Of a stretch of 41,481 nucleotides of DNA, positions 34,651 to 41,481 are shown in pieces. The stretch comes from an uncultured Bacteroidota bacterium (lineage in GTDB: Bacteria; Bacteroidota; Bacteroidia; Bacteroidales; F082), in contig CAITDJ010000078.1 in NCBI GenBank assembly GCA_903891085.1, positions 1 through 41,481 of the forward strand, written 5' to 3'. Numbering within the stretch: position 1 is the stretch's first letter; each line of letters opens with the position of its first letter. The position numbers and the translations under genes were made by a program. The notes under the pieces are model-generated. The model did no database searches. It was not told where the DNA came from and worked only from the letters and a program-made list of their open reading frames with translations.

Positions 34651-34658
34651 TATATTTG
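34651..34658 (+). promoter_or_regulatory. Candidate -7 box for the GroES-like/ABC operon
   Basis: TATATTTG matches TAnnTTTG and ends 18 bases before the ATG at 34677. It decides the start: ATGs further upstream in the same frame would not be on the transcript. A TTG at ideal spacing is not seen. Confidence 0.45.
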
Positions 34659-34676
34659 ACGAACGAAAATTCAAAA

Positions 34677-35066
34677 ATGGTAAATAAAGCCAAACATCAA
34701 ACAGATGGTTTGATCGTCGTCGGTGACCGGGTGTTGATAAAACCCCGGACCAATCCGGATAAAACCGGTGCCGGACTCTTTCTTCCTCCGGGTTACAAGG
34801 AGAAAGAAGAAGTGCAAAGCGGTTATGTTGTAAAATGTGGTCCAGGTTATCCGATTCCCATTGCCATGGATATGGATGATGAACCATGGAAACAGTCGGA
34901 AATTGAGCAATCACGTTATATGCCTTTGCAGACAAAAGTTGGCGATCTGGCCATTTTTCTTCAAAAAAGTGCCATTGAAATTATCTATCATAAGGAAAAG
35001 TACTATTTAGTTCCTCACCAAGCCATACTGCTGCTCGAAAGGGAAGAGGATAATCCGGATTTTTAA
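34677..35066 (+). CDS. Divergent GroES-like (Cpn10 family) protein
   Basis: A 129-residue protein with the Cpn10 barrel pattern: GLIVVGDRVLIKPR, a mobile-loop-like DKTGAGLFLPPG, and SGYVVKCGPG. After an insertion with acidic and aromatic residues (MDMDDEPWKQSEIEQSRY) the barrel resumes with KVGDLAIFLQKSAIEIIYHKEKYY. True GroES is about 95 residues and lies beside groL; here neither holds, so this is a paralogue whose partner is unknown. The frame is open 41 codons upstream, but the ATG at 34677 starts the conserved part and follows the candidate promoter. Only two bases separate it from the ABC binding-protein gene, so it heads a five-gene operon. Whether it helps GroEL or has a separate role is not clear. 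Confidence 0.8.
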   Translation: MVNKAKHQTDGLIVVGDRVLIKPRTNPDKTGAGLFLPPGYKEKEEVQSGYVVKCGPGYPIPIAMDMDDEPWKQSEIEQSRYMPLQTKVGDLAIFLQKSAIEIIYHKEKYYLVPHQAILLLEREEDNPDF

Positions 35067-35068
35067 TA

Positions 35069-36247
35069 ATGAGACAAGGAAAATTGAGTTTAAATACGAA
35101 ACTGGAAATATTATTGTTTCCAACTCATTTTAAATCATTCATATTGATCCTGATATGTAGTCTTTACTTTGGTTGTGTGCCAGAAGTAAAAAAGCCTGTA
35201 TCACATACAGATGCAAACGATCATCTTCAGACTTATGCGAAAGGGTTCAGGATAGTGGAACTTCATTCAATTCGCAAACTATTGATTTACAGTCCATGGA
35301 AAGAAGATGAATTGTTAAATAATTACGTTATTTGGCCCGATTCGTTGCCTTTGCCCGACAGTTTGAAATCAACTCCTATAATTTTCACTCCGGTCAAACG
35401 ATTGATTGCCCTATCATCCACCCAATGGGCAGCAGCACTTCAACTGAATGCTATTGAAGGAATCAAGGGTGTTTCAGAAGCCTCCTACATCCAAAATGAA
35501 CAAATACAGGACAGGTTGAAAAGTGGAGAAACGATTGAAGTAGCAGTAAACGGGTCCTATAAACCTGAATTGATCGTAGGCATCCATGCTGACCTGATGG
35601 CTTATTCACCCGATCCATCCGGAATTCCTGAGGTGTTATCGCGTTCAGGATATCCATTGCTTGCATGGCCCGACTATTTTGAAAACCACCCGCTTGGCAG
35701 GGCCGAATGGATAAAGGTGATGGGATTGTTGTTGCAACGGGAAAACGAAGCCGCAATATTGTTCGACAGCATCGCCGGATCTTACAATAAATTGAAAAAT
35801 TTAACTACTGATCTTAACCATCGACCTACTATTTTTGCCGATAAGGAATTCAGCGGGCAATGGTATGTTCCGGGAGGAAGAAGCTATATGGCCTGCCTTT
35901 TTCGCGATGCCGGAGCCGATTATCTTTGGGCTGATAACACTTCAACAGCGAGTTTCCCACTTGGTATCGAAGCCATCCTAAACAAAGCACACAAGGCCGA
36001 TTTCTGGCGTATGGCCCAGGCCGCGAATGATATTTACGGATATGAGAATCTGAGACAGGAGAATGAAATTTATGCCAGTTTCGAGGCATTTCAACAGAAA
36101 AAAATCATCTTTTGCAATACGGCTAAAACAGCATATTTTGAGAAGAGTCAGTTTGAACCACAAATTGTGTTATCTGACTTTATATTCCTGATTCATCCTG
36201 ATTTATTGCCTGGCTATTCACCTGTTTATTATCATTTTTTACAATGA
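35069..36247 (+). CDS. ABC transporter substrate-binding lipoprotein (BtuF/FecB type)
   Basis: A periplasmic binding protein of 392 residues. The hydrophobic signal (about 22-35) ends in FGC (Cys36), a slightly unusual lipobox with Tyr at -3. The type III two-lobe fold joined by a long helix is seen: VKRLIALSSTQWAAALQLNA, KPELIVGIHADLMAYSP, then the second lobe from RPTIFADKEFSGQWYVPGG. This class captures cobalamin, heme or ferric siderophores for BtuCD-type importers. Its stop overlaps the start of the permease gene by 4 bases (ATGA). The ligand cannot be told: there is no cobalamin riboswitch and no TonB receptor gene in the window. The first 20 residues are rather long for a signal peptide n-region, but there is no later ATG. 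Confidence 0.88.
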   Translation: MRQGKLSLNTKLEILLFPTHFKSFILILICSLYFGCVPEVKKPVSHTDANDHLQTYAKGFRIVELHSIRKLLIYSPWKEDELLNNYVIWPDSLPLPDSLKSTPIIFTPVKRLIALSSTQWAAALQLNAIEGIKGVSEASYIQNEQIQDRLKSGETIEVAVNGSYKPELIVGIHADLMAYSPDPSGIPEVLSRSGYPLLAWPDYFENHPLGRAEWIKVMGLLLQRENEAAILFDSIAGSYNKLKNLTTDLNHRPTIFADKEFSGQWYVPGGRSYMACLFRDAGADYLWADNTSTASFPLGIEAILNKAHKADFWRMAQAANDIYGYENLRQENEIYASFEAFQQKKIIFCNTAKTAYFEKSQFEPQIVLSDFIFLIHPDLLPGYSPVYYHFLQ

Positions 36248-37299
36248 AAAATACTGTCAGCAACACTGCAAAACCATTGATTTTTGCCTGGCTCGTTGGG
36301 CTGATGCTATTGCTTTTCGTTTTGAATTTGTTTTTCGGATCTGTGATCATTCCGGTTGTTGATGTATTTCGGGTGTTATTTGGTGAGGGCTCGACCAACC
36401 AGACAGAATCGCTTATTATATTGAATTTCAGACTTCCACAAACTTTCACAGCCCTATTTGCAGGGGCGGCACTTGCCGTTGCAGGATTGATGATGCAGAC
36501 ACTTTTTCGCAATCCACTTGCTGATCCGTCAATTCTTGGAATCAGTTCAGGGGCTGGTCTTGGTGTCGCTTTGCTATTATTTTTTACTGGCAATGTAAGT
36601 AGTCAGACCTTTGCGAGCGTTGACATAATTTCGCATCTCGGACTAAATATGGCTGCCTTTTTGGGTGCCCTGGCAGTATTGATGCTTATCTTATTTATCA
36701 GTAATAAGTTAGGTAATGCCGTGAGTTTGTTGATTGTAGGTATAATGATAGCCTATGTGGCTGGTGCCTTAGTTGGTTTGGTAAAATACTTTAGCCGCAA
36801 AGAGGATGTTTATGCTTTTGCCTTGTGGGGATTGGGTAGTTTTTCAAATGTTGGCAATTCACAATTACCGGTTTTTATCATCTCTATAAGTGTAGGTTTG
36901 GTTCTCTCCATACTGATGATGAAATCATTGAACCTTTTATTGTTAGGAGACAGATATGCAGCAAACCTTGGTTTAAACATCAAGTTATCAACAATATATA
37001 TCGTGATTATTACCGGTTTTCTAACGGCAGTCGTGACAGCCTATGCCGGCCCGATTGCTTTTATTGGGTTGGCTGTGCCTCACCTGGCACGCAGTTTATT
37101 CAGCACTGCCGACCATAAAATCCTTTTGCCATCAACAATGATTCTGGGCGCATGTCTGGCCTTGTTTTGCAATCTGGTGGCGCGGCTTCCAGGTTTTGAC
37201 GGCAGCCTGCCAATCAACGCTGTAACATCACTCATCGGAGCTCCAATCGTGATCTGGTTTATTTTCAAACACCGCAATTTCACTACCCTGGAATCATGA
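36244..37299 (+). CDS. ABC transporter permease (BtuC/FecCD family)
   Basis: An inner-membrane permease of 351 residues with nine or ten helices. FecCD family blocks are clear: LRLPQTF-like NFRLPQTFTALFAGAALAVAG, QTLFRNPLADPSILGISSGAG, LWGLGSFSN, LLLLGDRYAANLGLNI (the loop touching the ATPase), and AGPIAFIGLAVPHLAR followed by a DHKILLP region. It would form a dimer that passes the chelate through the membrane. It overlaps both neighbours by 4 bases, so all three transporter genes are translationally coupled. Substrate as for the binding protein: cobalamin, heme or siderophore. Confidence 0.93.
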   Translation: MKNTVSNTAKPLIFAWLVGLMLLLFVLNLFFGSVIIPVVDVFRVLFGEGSTNQTESLIILNFRLPQTFTALFAGAALAVAGLMMQTLFRNPLADPSILGISSGAGLGVALLLFFTGNVSSQTFASVDIISHLGLNMAAFLGALAVLMLILFISNKLGNAVSLLIVGIMIAYVAGALVGLVKYFSRKEDVYAFALWGLGSFSNVGNSQLPVFIISISVGLVLSILMMKSLNLLLLGDRYAANLGLNIKLSTIYIVIITGFLTAVVTAYAGPIAFIGLAVPHLARSLFSTADHKILLPSTMILGACLALFCNLVARLPGFDGSLPINAVTSLIGAPIVIWFIFKHRNFTTLES

Positions 37300-38300
37300 A
37301 AAGTCTCATCGAATGTCACTCACTCGGAATCGGTTACAAGCAGAAAGCTGAAGAGCCACATCTTTTGTTTCCGACATTTGACATACAACTATATGAGGGG
37401 GAATTAACGGCACTGGTTGGCCCGAATGGTGCTGGTAAAACAAGTTTAATTAAGACAATTTCAGGAAATTTGACCCCTTTATCGGGATGGATTACGCTAT
37501 TCAACAAAACCCTGAAAAGTTATTCCACAGCTGAACTTGCTACGATTATTAGTATCGTACTGACTGACAGAATTCTGGATCAACACATCAAGGTGTATGA
37601 TGTAGTGGCGACAGGAAGATACCCCTACACCGGGTTCTGGGCAACACTCAATCAAAACGACAAATCAGTCATACAAAAGAGTCTTGAGATGGTAGGTGCG
37701 GAAGAACTTTCGGATCGGACCTTTGTAACACTAAGTGATGGAGAACGTCAGAAAGTAATGATTGCCAAAGCATTGGCTCAGGACACACCCATTATTCTGC
37801 TTGATGAACCTGCTGCTTTTCTCGATTATCCGAGTAAGATTGAATTGATGCATTTGCTGCAAAATCTCGTCAAAAAACACCATAAAACAATACTTTATTC
37901 ATCGCACGATCTTGATCTTGTACTCAGGTCGGCTGACCGTTTGTGGCTGGTTGCTTCCCGAAAACCGATTGCAACCGGCATTCCTGAGCAATTGGTATTG
38001 GACGGATTGATTGAGGATTATTTTGCGATTACCGGGCTTCATTTCGATGCTGCGCTGGGACAATTTATTCTGCCGACAGCTGGAATAAAGAAAATCTGCG
38101 TGTCAGCGAATGGCATCACAGGAATATGGCTGCGTAGGGCTCTCGAAAGGAAAGGTTGGACAGTGAATACGAATGAAAATGAAGCTTTTGTCATAAAATT
38201 TGGCAACAATAATTATATACTGGAAAATGGACAAACTGTAGTTCATTTTGCCAATATCGAATCATTAATTACTGAACTTGATCGTTATGAAAACAATTAG
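37296..38300 (+). CDS. ABC transporter ATP-binding protein (BtuD/FecE type) with C-terminal extension
   Basis: The ATPase domain holds Walker A GPNGAGKT (42-49), the signature LSDGE (146-150), Walker B IILLDEP (166-172) and the switch His204 in SSHD. It drives import with the upstream permease. The protein has 334 residues, whereas BtuD/FecE proteins have about 250-260: residues from about 250 form an extra alpha/beta domain (ILPTAGIKKICVSANGITG, LRRALERKGWTVNT) of unknown role, seen in my recollection in other Bacteroidota importers. It overlaps the permease by 4 bases and the amidohydrolase by 14. Confidence 0.93.
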   Translation: MKSLIECHSLGIGYKQKAEEPHLLFPTFDIQLYEGELTALVGPNGAGKTSLIKTISGNLTPLSGWITLFNKTLKSYSTAELATIISIVLTDRILDQHIKVYDVVATGRYPYTGFWATLNQNDKSVIQKSLEMVGAEELSDRTFVTLSDGERQKVMIAKALAQDTPIILLDEPAAFLDYPSKIELMHLLQNLVKKHHKTILYSSHDLDLVLRSADRLWLVASRKPIATGIPEQLVLDGLIEDYFAITGLHFDAALGQFILPTAGIKKICVSANGITGIWLRRALERKGWTVNTNENEAFVIKFGNNNYILENGQTVVHFANIESLITELDRYENN

Positions 38301-39945
38301 AAAATTCAAATTATTCGCTTTCATATTTCTTTCAATCATCATGATAAATTGCAATCCTATGAAACAAAAAGTTGATATGATTGTGTATAACGCACACGTT
38401 TATACTGTAAATGAGTCATTTGACATGGCTGAAGCTTTTGCTGTAAGCGATGGAGAATATTTAGCCGTTGGAACTTCCGACGAAATACTTAAGCGTTTTG
38501 TCGCAACGAAAACCATCGATGCACAAGGTAAGGCAATCTTTCCGGGTTTTAATGACGGTCATTGCCATTTCTATGGCGTTGGAGAAAACATGGTCCGGTA
38601 TGCTGATCTTTCAGGAACAAAATCATTTGAGGAAGTTATTGAGCGGTTGAAAAATCACTTCGCGAAATATCCGTCCGATTGGTTATTGGGCAGGGGATGG
38701 GATCAGAATAATTGGGAGACAAAGCAATTTCCTGATAATAAGCAACTTGAAAAAATATTTCCGGGAATCAATATTTATTTAATTCGGATAGATGGGCATG
38801 CAGCCCTGGTAAGTGAAAAGGCCATGAATGCTGCAGAGATCGATAAAAATTTCAAAATTACCGGTGGCGAAGTTATCCTGAATAATCAAGGCAGGTCAAC
38901 AGGTGTTTTGCTTGACAATGCCATGGATGCTGTCAGGGAAATGATACCTCCACTCTCAGTTGAGCAAAAAGAAATCGCCCTGCTTGAGGCACAACAACAA
39001 TGCTTTGCCGTTGGCCTGACCAGTGTTACGGATGCAGGATTGCCGTATCAGATCATCGATTTGATCGCAGCGCTTCAATTGCAGGACAAATTGAAGATGA
39101 AAATAAATGTGATGCTTAATCCTGATTCAATCACCTTATCACGTTTTTTACCTTTTGGCCCTACAGTCAGGAAACGATTGAGTGTGCGGTCAATTAAACT
39201 CTATGCTGACGGAGCGCTGGGCAGTCGTGGTGCTAAATTGTTAAAACCATACAGCGATGCACGCGGAAAAACAGGTATGATCATGAATGAAAGGGAATAT
39301 TATGAAACAATTTGTGATCAGGCAATCAATGCAGGCTTTCAGGTGAATGTGCATGCTATTGGAGATTCGGCCAACAGAATGGTATTGGAAATTTTCAGTG
39401 AATTATTGAAAAGCAAAAACGACCTCCGCTGGAGGATTGAACATGCGCAGGTGGTGGATCCGGCTGATTTTGAATTATTTGGACAATATTCAATCATTCC
39501 ATCTGTACAGAGCACACATTGTACATCGGATATGTTTTGGGCAGATGAACGGCTTGGTCCGGTTCGGTTAAAAACTGCCTATGCACAGAAACAGCTGATG
39601 GAACAAAATGGATGGCTTGTAAATGGAACCGATTTTCCGATTGAAAGTATTAATCCGATCTTAACTTTTTATGCTGCAGTTGCCCGCAAAAACACTGATG
39701 GGCTTCCTGTTGACGGATTTCAAACCGAGAATGCGTTAAGCCGCGAAGAAGCCTTGCGGTCGATAACAATATGGCCTGCCAAAGGAGCATTTGAAGAACA
39801 AACAAAAGGCAGTATTGAAATTAGTAAACAAGCAGATTTTGTGGTCCTTGACAAAGATATAATGACGATTCAGGAAAATGAAATCCTTTCAGTTAAAGTC
39901 GTGCAAACGGTGAGTTCGGGTGAGGTGGTTTTTGAATTGAAGTGA
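38287..39945 (+). CDS. YtcJ-like amidohydrolase lipoprotein
   Basis: A metal-dependent hydrolase (Amidohydro_3 family) of 552 residues. A signal peptide ends in MINC (Cys22 as possible lipid site), so it should sit in the envelope. Family marks are GFNDGHCHFYG (His92 and His94 for metal), DGHAAL, IKLYADGALGSRGAKL with the Lys that may bridge the metals, NVHAIGDSANR and WRIEHAQVV with further His ligands, and NGTDFPIES with the catalytic Asp. Relatives include N-substituted formamide deformylase, but substrates differ widely. I start at the ATG at 38287; a TTG three codons earlier is less likely. It overlaps the ABC ATPase gene by 14 bases, so it is the last gene of the importer operon, but a link in substrate is only a guess. 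Confidence 0.88.
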   Translation: MKTIRKFKLFAFIFLSIIMINCNPMKQKVDMIVYNAHVYTVNESFDMAEAFAVSDGEYLAVGTSDEILKRFVATKTIDAQGKAIFPGFNDGHCHFYGVGENMVRYADLSGTKSFEEVIERLKNHFAKYPSDWLLGRGWDQNNWETKQFPDNKQLEKIFPGINIYLIRIDGHAALVSEKAMNAAEIDKNFKITGGEVILNNQGRSTGVLLDNAMDAVREMIPPLSVEQKEIALLEAQQQCFAVGLTSVTDAGLPYQIIDLIAALQLQDKLKMKINVMLNPDSITLSRFLPFGPTVRKRLSVRSIKLYADGALGSRGAKLLKPYSDARGKTGMIMNEREYYETICDQAINAGFQVNVHAIGDSANRMVLEIFSELLKSKNDLRWRIEHAQVVDPADFELFGQYSIIPSVQSTHCTSDMFWADERLGPVRLKTAYAQKQLMEQNGWLVNGTDFPIESINPILTFYAAVARKNTDGLPVDGFQTENALSREEALRSITIWPAKGAFEEQTKGSIEISKQADFVVLDKDIMTIQENEILSVKVVQTVSSGEVVFELK

Positions 39946-40070
39946 AAAGTACAATCTAATGGCTAAATATTATTTTGATGTACATGAAGACCGTAAACGC
40001 TAGCTTCAAAAACCTTATTTTTATTTCTATTTTAACCTTCGTAGGAAGAGGAAATATAGTATTCAATCAA

Positions 40071-40086
40071 ACCTTATTACCTTATT
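40071..40086. repeat. Inverted repeat, left arm: tandem ACCTTATT octamer
   Basis: Two head-to-tail copies of ACCTTATT. The exact complement of all 16 bases lies at 40199-40214, 112 bases away. A further single copy occurs at 40012-40019. Confidence 0.85.
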
Positions 40087-40198
40087 TTTTCAATTCTTTC
40101 CCTGTGGATTTCAGAAAAAAGCGGTAACCGGTGCAAAGTGGTTACTATAAAATGGCAGTATAAATTATTATATTCAATTTTCACCTTAATTGACTGAC

Positions 40199-40214
40199 AA
40201 TAAGGTAATAAGGT
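40199..40214. repeat. Inverted repeat, right arm: tandem AATAAGGT octamer
   Basis: Perfect complement of the 16 bases at 40071-40086. Near copies with one mismatch follow at 40238-40245 and 40256-40263. Confidence 0.85.
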
Positions 40215-40358
40215 CAATGAATTGTTTACCTTTTTCTACTAAGGTTATTTGTAATGATAAGGTTTTCAACTAACGTTTCACAAATTATGCATATCATGAA
40301 ATGATGAACTTTTCCGGTACATCAAAATAAAATCATGCCAATAATTACCATTTATTAC

Positions 40359-40387
40359 TTGTAATTATCATTTCTTTATTATCTTTG
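40359..40387 (+). promoter_or_regulatory. Promoter of the tRNA-Arg gene
   Basis: TTG (40359-40361), 18-base spacer, TATCTTTG (40380-40387): a near-perfect Bacteroidota promoter 12 bases before the tRNA, the best match in the window along with that of the EPS operon. Confidence 0.7.
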
Positions 40388-40399
40388 CACACTCAAAAT

Positions 40400-40472
40400 G
40401 GACCCGTAGCATAATGGATAGTGCATCTGACTACGGATCAGAAGGTTGGGGGTTCGAGTCTCTCCGGGTTCA
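40400..40472 (+). tRNA. tRNA-Arg (anticodon ACG)
   Basis: A 73-base cloverleaf can be drawn by eye. The acceptor stem pairs GGACCCG with CGGGTTC (one G-U), the anticodon stem pairs TCTGA with TCAGA around the loop CTACGGA, giving anticodon ACG at 40433-40435, and the T arm is GGGGG-TTCGAGT-CTCTC with two G-U pairs. The discriminator is A at 40472. CCA is not encoded, which is common in this phylum. The ACG anticodon needs deamination to inosine to read CGU/CGC/CGA. Confidence 0.95.
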
Positions 40473-40482
40473 CTTGAAAATC

Positions 40483-40523
40483 AGCCACTTACAGAGTAAA
40501 ATTTGTAAGTGGCTTTTTCTTTA
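40483..40523 (+). terminator. Intrinsic terminator of the tRNA gene
   Basis: A perfect 11-bp stem (AGCCACTTACA at 40483-40493 with TGTAAGTGGCT at 40504-40514), a 10-base loop, then a T-rich tail (TTTTTCTTT including the last stem base). It begins 10 bases after the tRNA. Confidence 0.88.
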
Positions 40524-40542
40524 GCAAACATTTTAGCAAACA
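40520..40542. repeat. Direct repeat after the tRNA terminator
   Basis: TTTAGCAAACA occurs twice, at 40520-40530 and 40532-40542, one base apart, just after the tRNA terminator. Its role is unknown. Confidence 0.75.
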
Positions 40543-40627
40543 AATGGCCATTATTACCCCTGAAAATGACAATAAATAGGGGAAATTTCATTATTTATTG
40601 AACAGGGGTAATATTTTATATTTATAC

Positions 40628-40652
40628 CGTTCCATTTACAGAACGTGGAACG
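40628..40652. repeat. CGTTCCA inverted repeat 1
   Basis: CGTTCCA (40628-40634) and TGGAACG (40646-40652) around an 11-base centre. It is part of a cluster of five such heptamers in about 90 bases. Confidence 0.8.
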
Positions 40653-40689
40653 AATTCCCCTCTGATCCACTATTGATAAGGGTTTCAGC

Positions 40690-40717
40690 CGTTCCATAGA
40701 TCGTTCCAAGTGGAACG
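40690..40717. repeat. CGTTCCA repeats and inverted repeat 2
   Basis: A single CGTTCCA at 40690-40696 is followed 5 bases later by a compact inverted repeat: CGTTCCA (40702-40708), AG, TGGAACG (40711-40717). The compact site looks like an operator or a recombinase arm site. Confidence 0.8.
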
Positions 40718-40769
40718 CACAAAAGCCGGTATAAATCAACTTCTTTACTTACAGACTTTCAGAACCGGA

Positions 40770-41057
40770 TCATTTTGCAATTAAAGCGAATAAAATGCTT
40801 CCAATTATCCATGCAAAAAAGAAAATGGATATATAAGTTTTAATACTTCCTAATTCCTTATCGGTTGCCATTTTGCCATAAACAGCCATAAACGGTTCAA
40901 CTTCTTTTGAAAACGCTTTTTTAAATTCGGATTCCGGTACATCGGAAAGTCTTTTAGCGATTTCTCCAAATTCTTCACGAAGTGAATTTGATTTGCTTTG
41001 TGGAACTCCTTTTGCGATTGCCGCATAAAAGTCATTAACGTACTCTTGTTTTGTCAT
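40770..41057 (-). CDS. Small membrane protein of unknown function
   Basis: I do not recognise this 95-residue protein. The first 70 residues are charged and mostly helical (YVNDFYAAIAKGVPQSKSNS, EFGEIAKRLSDVPESEFKKA), and the C terminus is a single membrane helix (about 74-93, ISIFFFAWIIGSILFALIA) ending in a Lys. It would be a tail-anchored protein with a cytoplasmic head. Its ATG overlaps the stop of the 52-residue membrane protein gene upstream by 4 bases (ATGA), so the two are made together. The CGTTCCA repeat cluster lies about 50 bases beyond its end. Confidence 0.7.
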   Translation of the reverse strand: MTKQEYVNDFYAAIAKGVPQSKSNSLREEFGEIAKRLSDVPESEFKKAFSKEVEPFMAVYGKMATDKELGSIKTYISIFFFAWIIGSILFALIAK

Positions 41058-41212
41058 GGCTGTTTGTTTTGTATTTGTTTTAAAATAATTAATGTGTCTT
41101 TCTGAAGTTGAATAACCTCATTAATACGTAGCATCCACGCTCCGACTAACCGCATTACGATTATAACAACAATCAGCAAACCGATAACTAAAAGTGGTGC
41201 AAATGATTCCAT
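41054..41212 (-). CDS. Very small membrane protein (52 residues)
   Basis: A short open frame read by hand: it starts MESFAPLLVIGLLIVVII, giving one membrane helix (about 6-27), followed by an amphipathic helix with Gln and Lys (INEVIQLQKDTLIILKQIQ) and ends NKQP. The stop codon TGA overlaps the start of the 95-residue gene (ATGA). Layout, overlap and codon pattern argue that it is real. A weak -7-like box (TACATTTA, complement of 41227-41234) lies 15 bases upstream. Function unknown; the pair may form one small membrane complex. Confidence 0.65.
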   Translation of the reverse strand: MESFAPLLVIGLLIVVIIVMRLVGAWMLRINEVIQLQKDTLIILKQIQNKQP

Positions 41213-41389
41213 GATTTTGAATGTTTTAAATGTACGCTATAAAGTTAACTGAATTATAGTGTTTTACGTTTAATTAATCAATATTTTTTTTTTTACTTTC
41301 TTATTTTATCGACTCTTGAAATTATTTCAACTAAATATTTTCGGTTTTGACCATTAAAATTTTAAGTCCCGGTAATTGAATTGTCTTGA

Positions 41390-41481
41390 TTAATCAATTG
41401 TCTTAGGCTCAACAATGACAATATCAAAGGCAATGTCTATATCATCCTGAAAGTCTTCAAAGCCTTCTGGATACGTTGTAA
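41390..41481 (-). CDS. 3' end of a gene running past the right edge (partial)
   Basis: Only the last 29 codons lie in the window. They read without a stop to TAA at 41392-41390 and encode an acidic C terminus (PEGFEDFQDDIDIAFDIVIV, then EPKTID). The other two minus-strand frames are closed at once. The piece is too short to name the product. The 177 bases between this stop and the 52-residue gene hold a run of 12 T but nothing else I can support. Confidence 0.4.
   Translation of the reverse strand, partial: TTYPEGFEDFQDDIDIAFDIVIVEPKTID

Larger units (their letters stand above)
39946..40358. other. Non-coding, repeat-rich stretch after the amidohydrolase gene
   Basis: No believable gene: the longest start-led frame at the left edge is 14 codons (39959-40003). 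No terminator was found for the upstream operon. What stands out are copies of the octamer ACCTTATT and its complement, described as separate repeats. Confidence 0.6.

Noticed and set aside
34554..34676. Upstream extension of the GroES-like frame to the ATG at 34554.
   Set aside because: The extra 41 residues have no Cpn10 likeness, and the best promoter lies after that ATG.
34385..34676. A cobalamin riboswitch before the BtuFCD-type genes.
   Set aside because: No B12-box-like sequence or suitable stem set could be seen in the 290-base gap.
39959..40003. A 14-codon frame starting MAKYYFDVHEDRKR.
   Set aside because: It is very short, has no conserved neighbour or ribosome site, and stops at once; it may be chance or the trace of a lost gene.
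40554..40739. A 61-codon minus-strand frame between the tRNA terminator and the small membrane genes.
   Set aside because: It runs through the CGTTCCA inverted repeats, has no recognisable domain and no promoter; it is best explained as chance.
40400..41481. An integrated element at the tRNA-Arg gene.
   Set aside because: Not claimed as a feature: no integrase, transposase or second copy of the tRNA 3' end is present in the window, although repeats make it worth checking beyond the right edge.
1..41481. CRISPR arrays, insertion sequences, rRNA genes.
   Set aside because: No regularly spaced direct repeats, transposase-like frames or rRNA sequences were seen on either strand.

Overview
The window is a low-GC chromosomal segment from a member of the Bacteroidota. 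The evidence is a T9SS C-terminal sorting domain, a GldI-type lipoprotein FKBP next to ndk and a DHH phosphoesterase, promoter sequences of the Bacteroidota type (TTG plus TAnnTTTG) and almost no Shine-Dalgarno sequences. The genus cannot be told from the sequence alone. About 30 genes are housekeeping or accessory chromosomal genes; no transposase, integrase or CRISPR array was seen.

Layout. (1) 1-5320: an XRE-type regulator with probable operators in front of it, a convergent ndk, then a four-gene operon of a NrnA-like DHH phosphoesterase and three FKBP-type prolyl isomerases carrying one, two and three FKBP-like domains. A strong two-way terminator closes it. (2) 5321-28581, all on the minus strand: a very long exopolysaccharide (EPS) operon. 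In transcription order it encodes a receiver protein, a sugar-1-phosphate transferase with a degenerate receiver domain fused to its N terminus, a half-length TolC-like protein, a Wzz/GumC-like co-polymerase with a LysM domain and a degenerate ATPase domain, a Wzx-like flippase, a Wzy-like polymerase, two duplicated pairs of GT2 enzymes, two GT4-type enzymes, a hexapeptide acyltransferase, an FkbM methyltransferase, another membrane GT2, a T9SS-secreted beta-helix protein, a zinc-ribbon methyltransferase and a hybrid histidine kinase. A separate receiver gene follows. (3) 28679-34384, minus strand: uvrB, two rhomboid proteases and mutL, probably one operon. (4) 34677-39945, plus strand: a divergent GroES-like protein, a BtuF/BtuC/BtuD-type ABC importer and a lipoprotein amidohydrolase, tightly packed. 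(5) 39946-41481: a repeat-rich non-coding stretch, a tRNA-Arg(ACG) with clear promoter and terminator, a cluster of short inverted repeats, two overlapping genes for small membrane proteins, and the 3' end of one more gene.

How the genes work together. The EPS locus looks like a complete Wzx/Wzy pathway: the transferase loads the first sugar on undecaprenyl phosphate, the glycosyltransferases extend and decorate it, Wzx flips it, Wzy polymerises it and the LysM co-polymerase controls length. The usual outer-membrane export lipoprotein (Wza/OPX) is not in the window and a half-size TolC-like protein stands in its place. Genes for nucleotide-sugar synthesis are also absent. Signalling proteins sit at both ends of the operon, and a pseudo-receiver is built into the initiating enzyme, so control of EPS initiation by two-component signalling is the main hypothesis worth testing.
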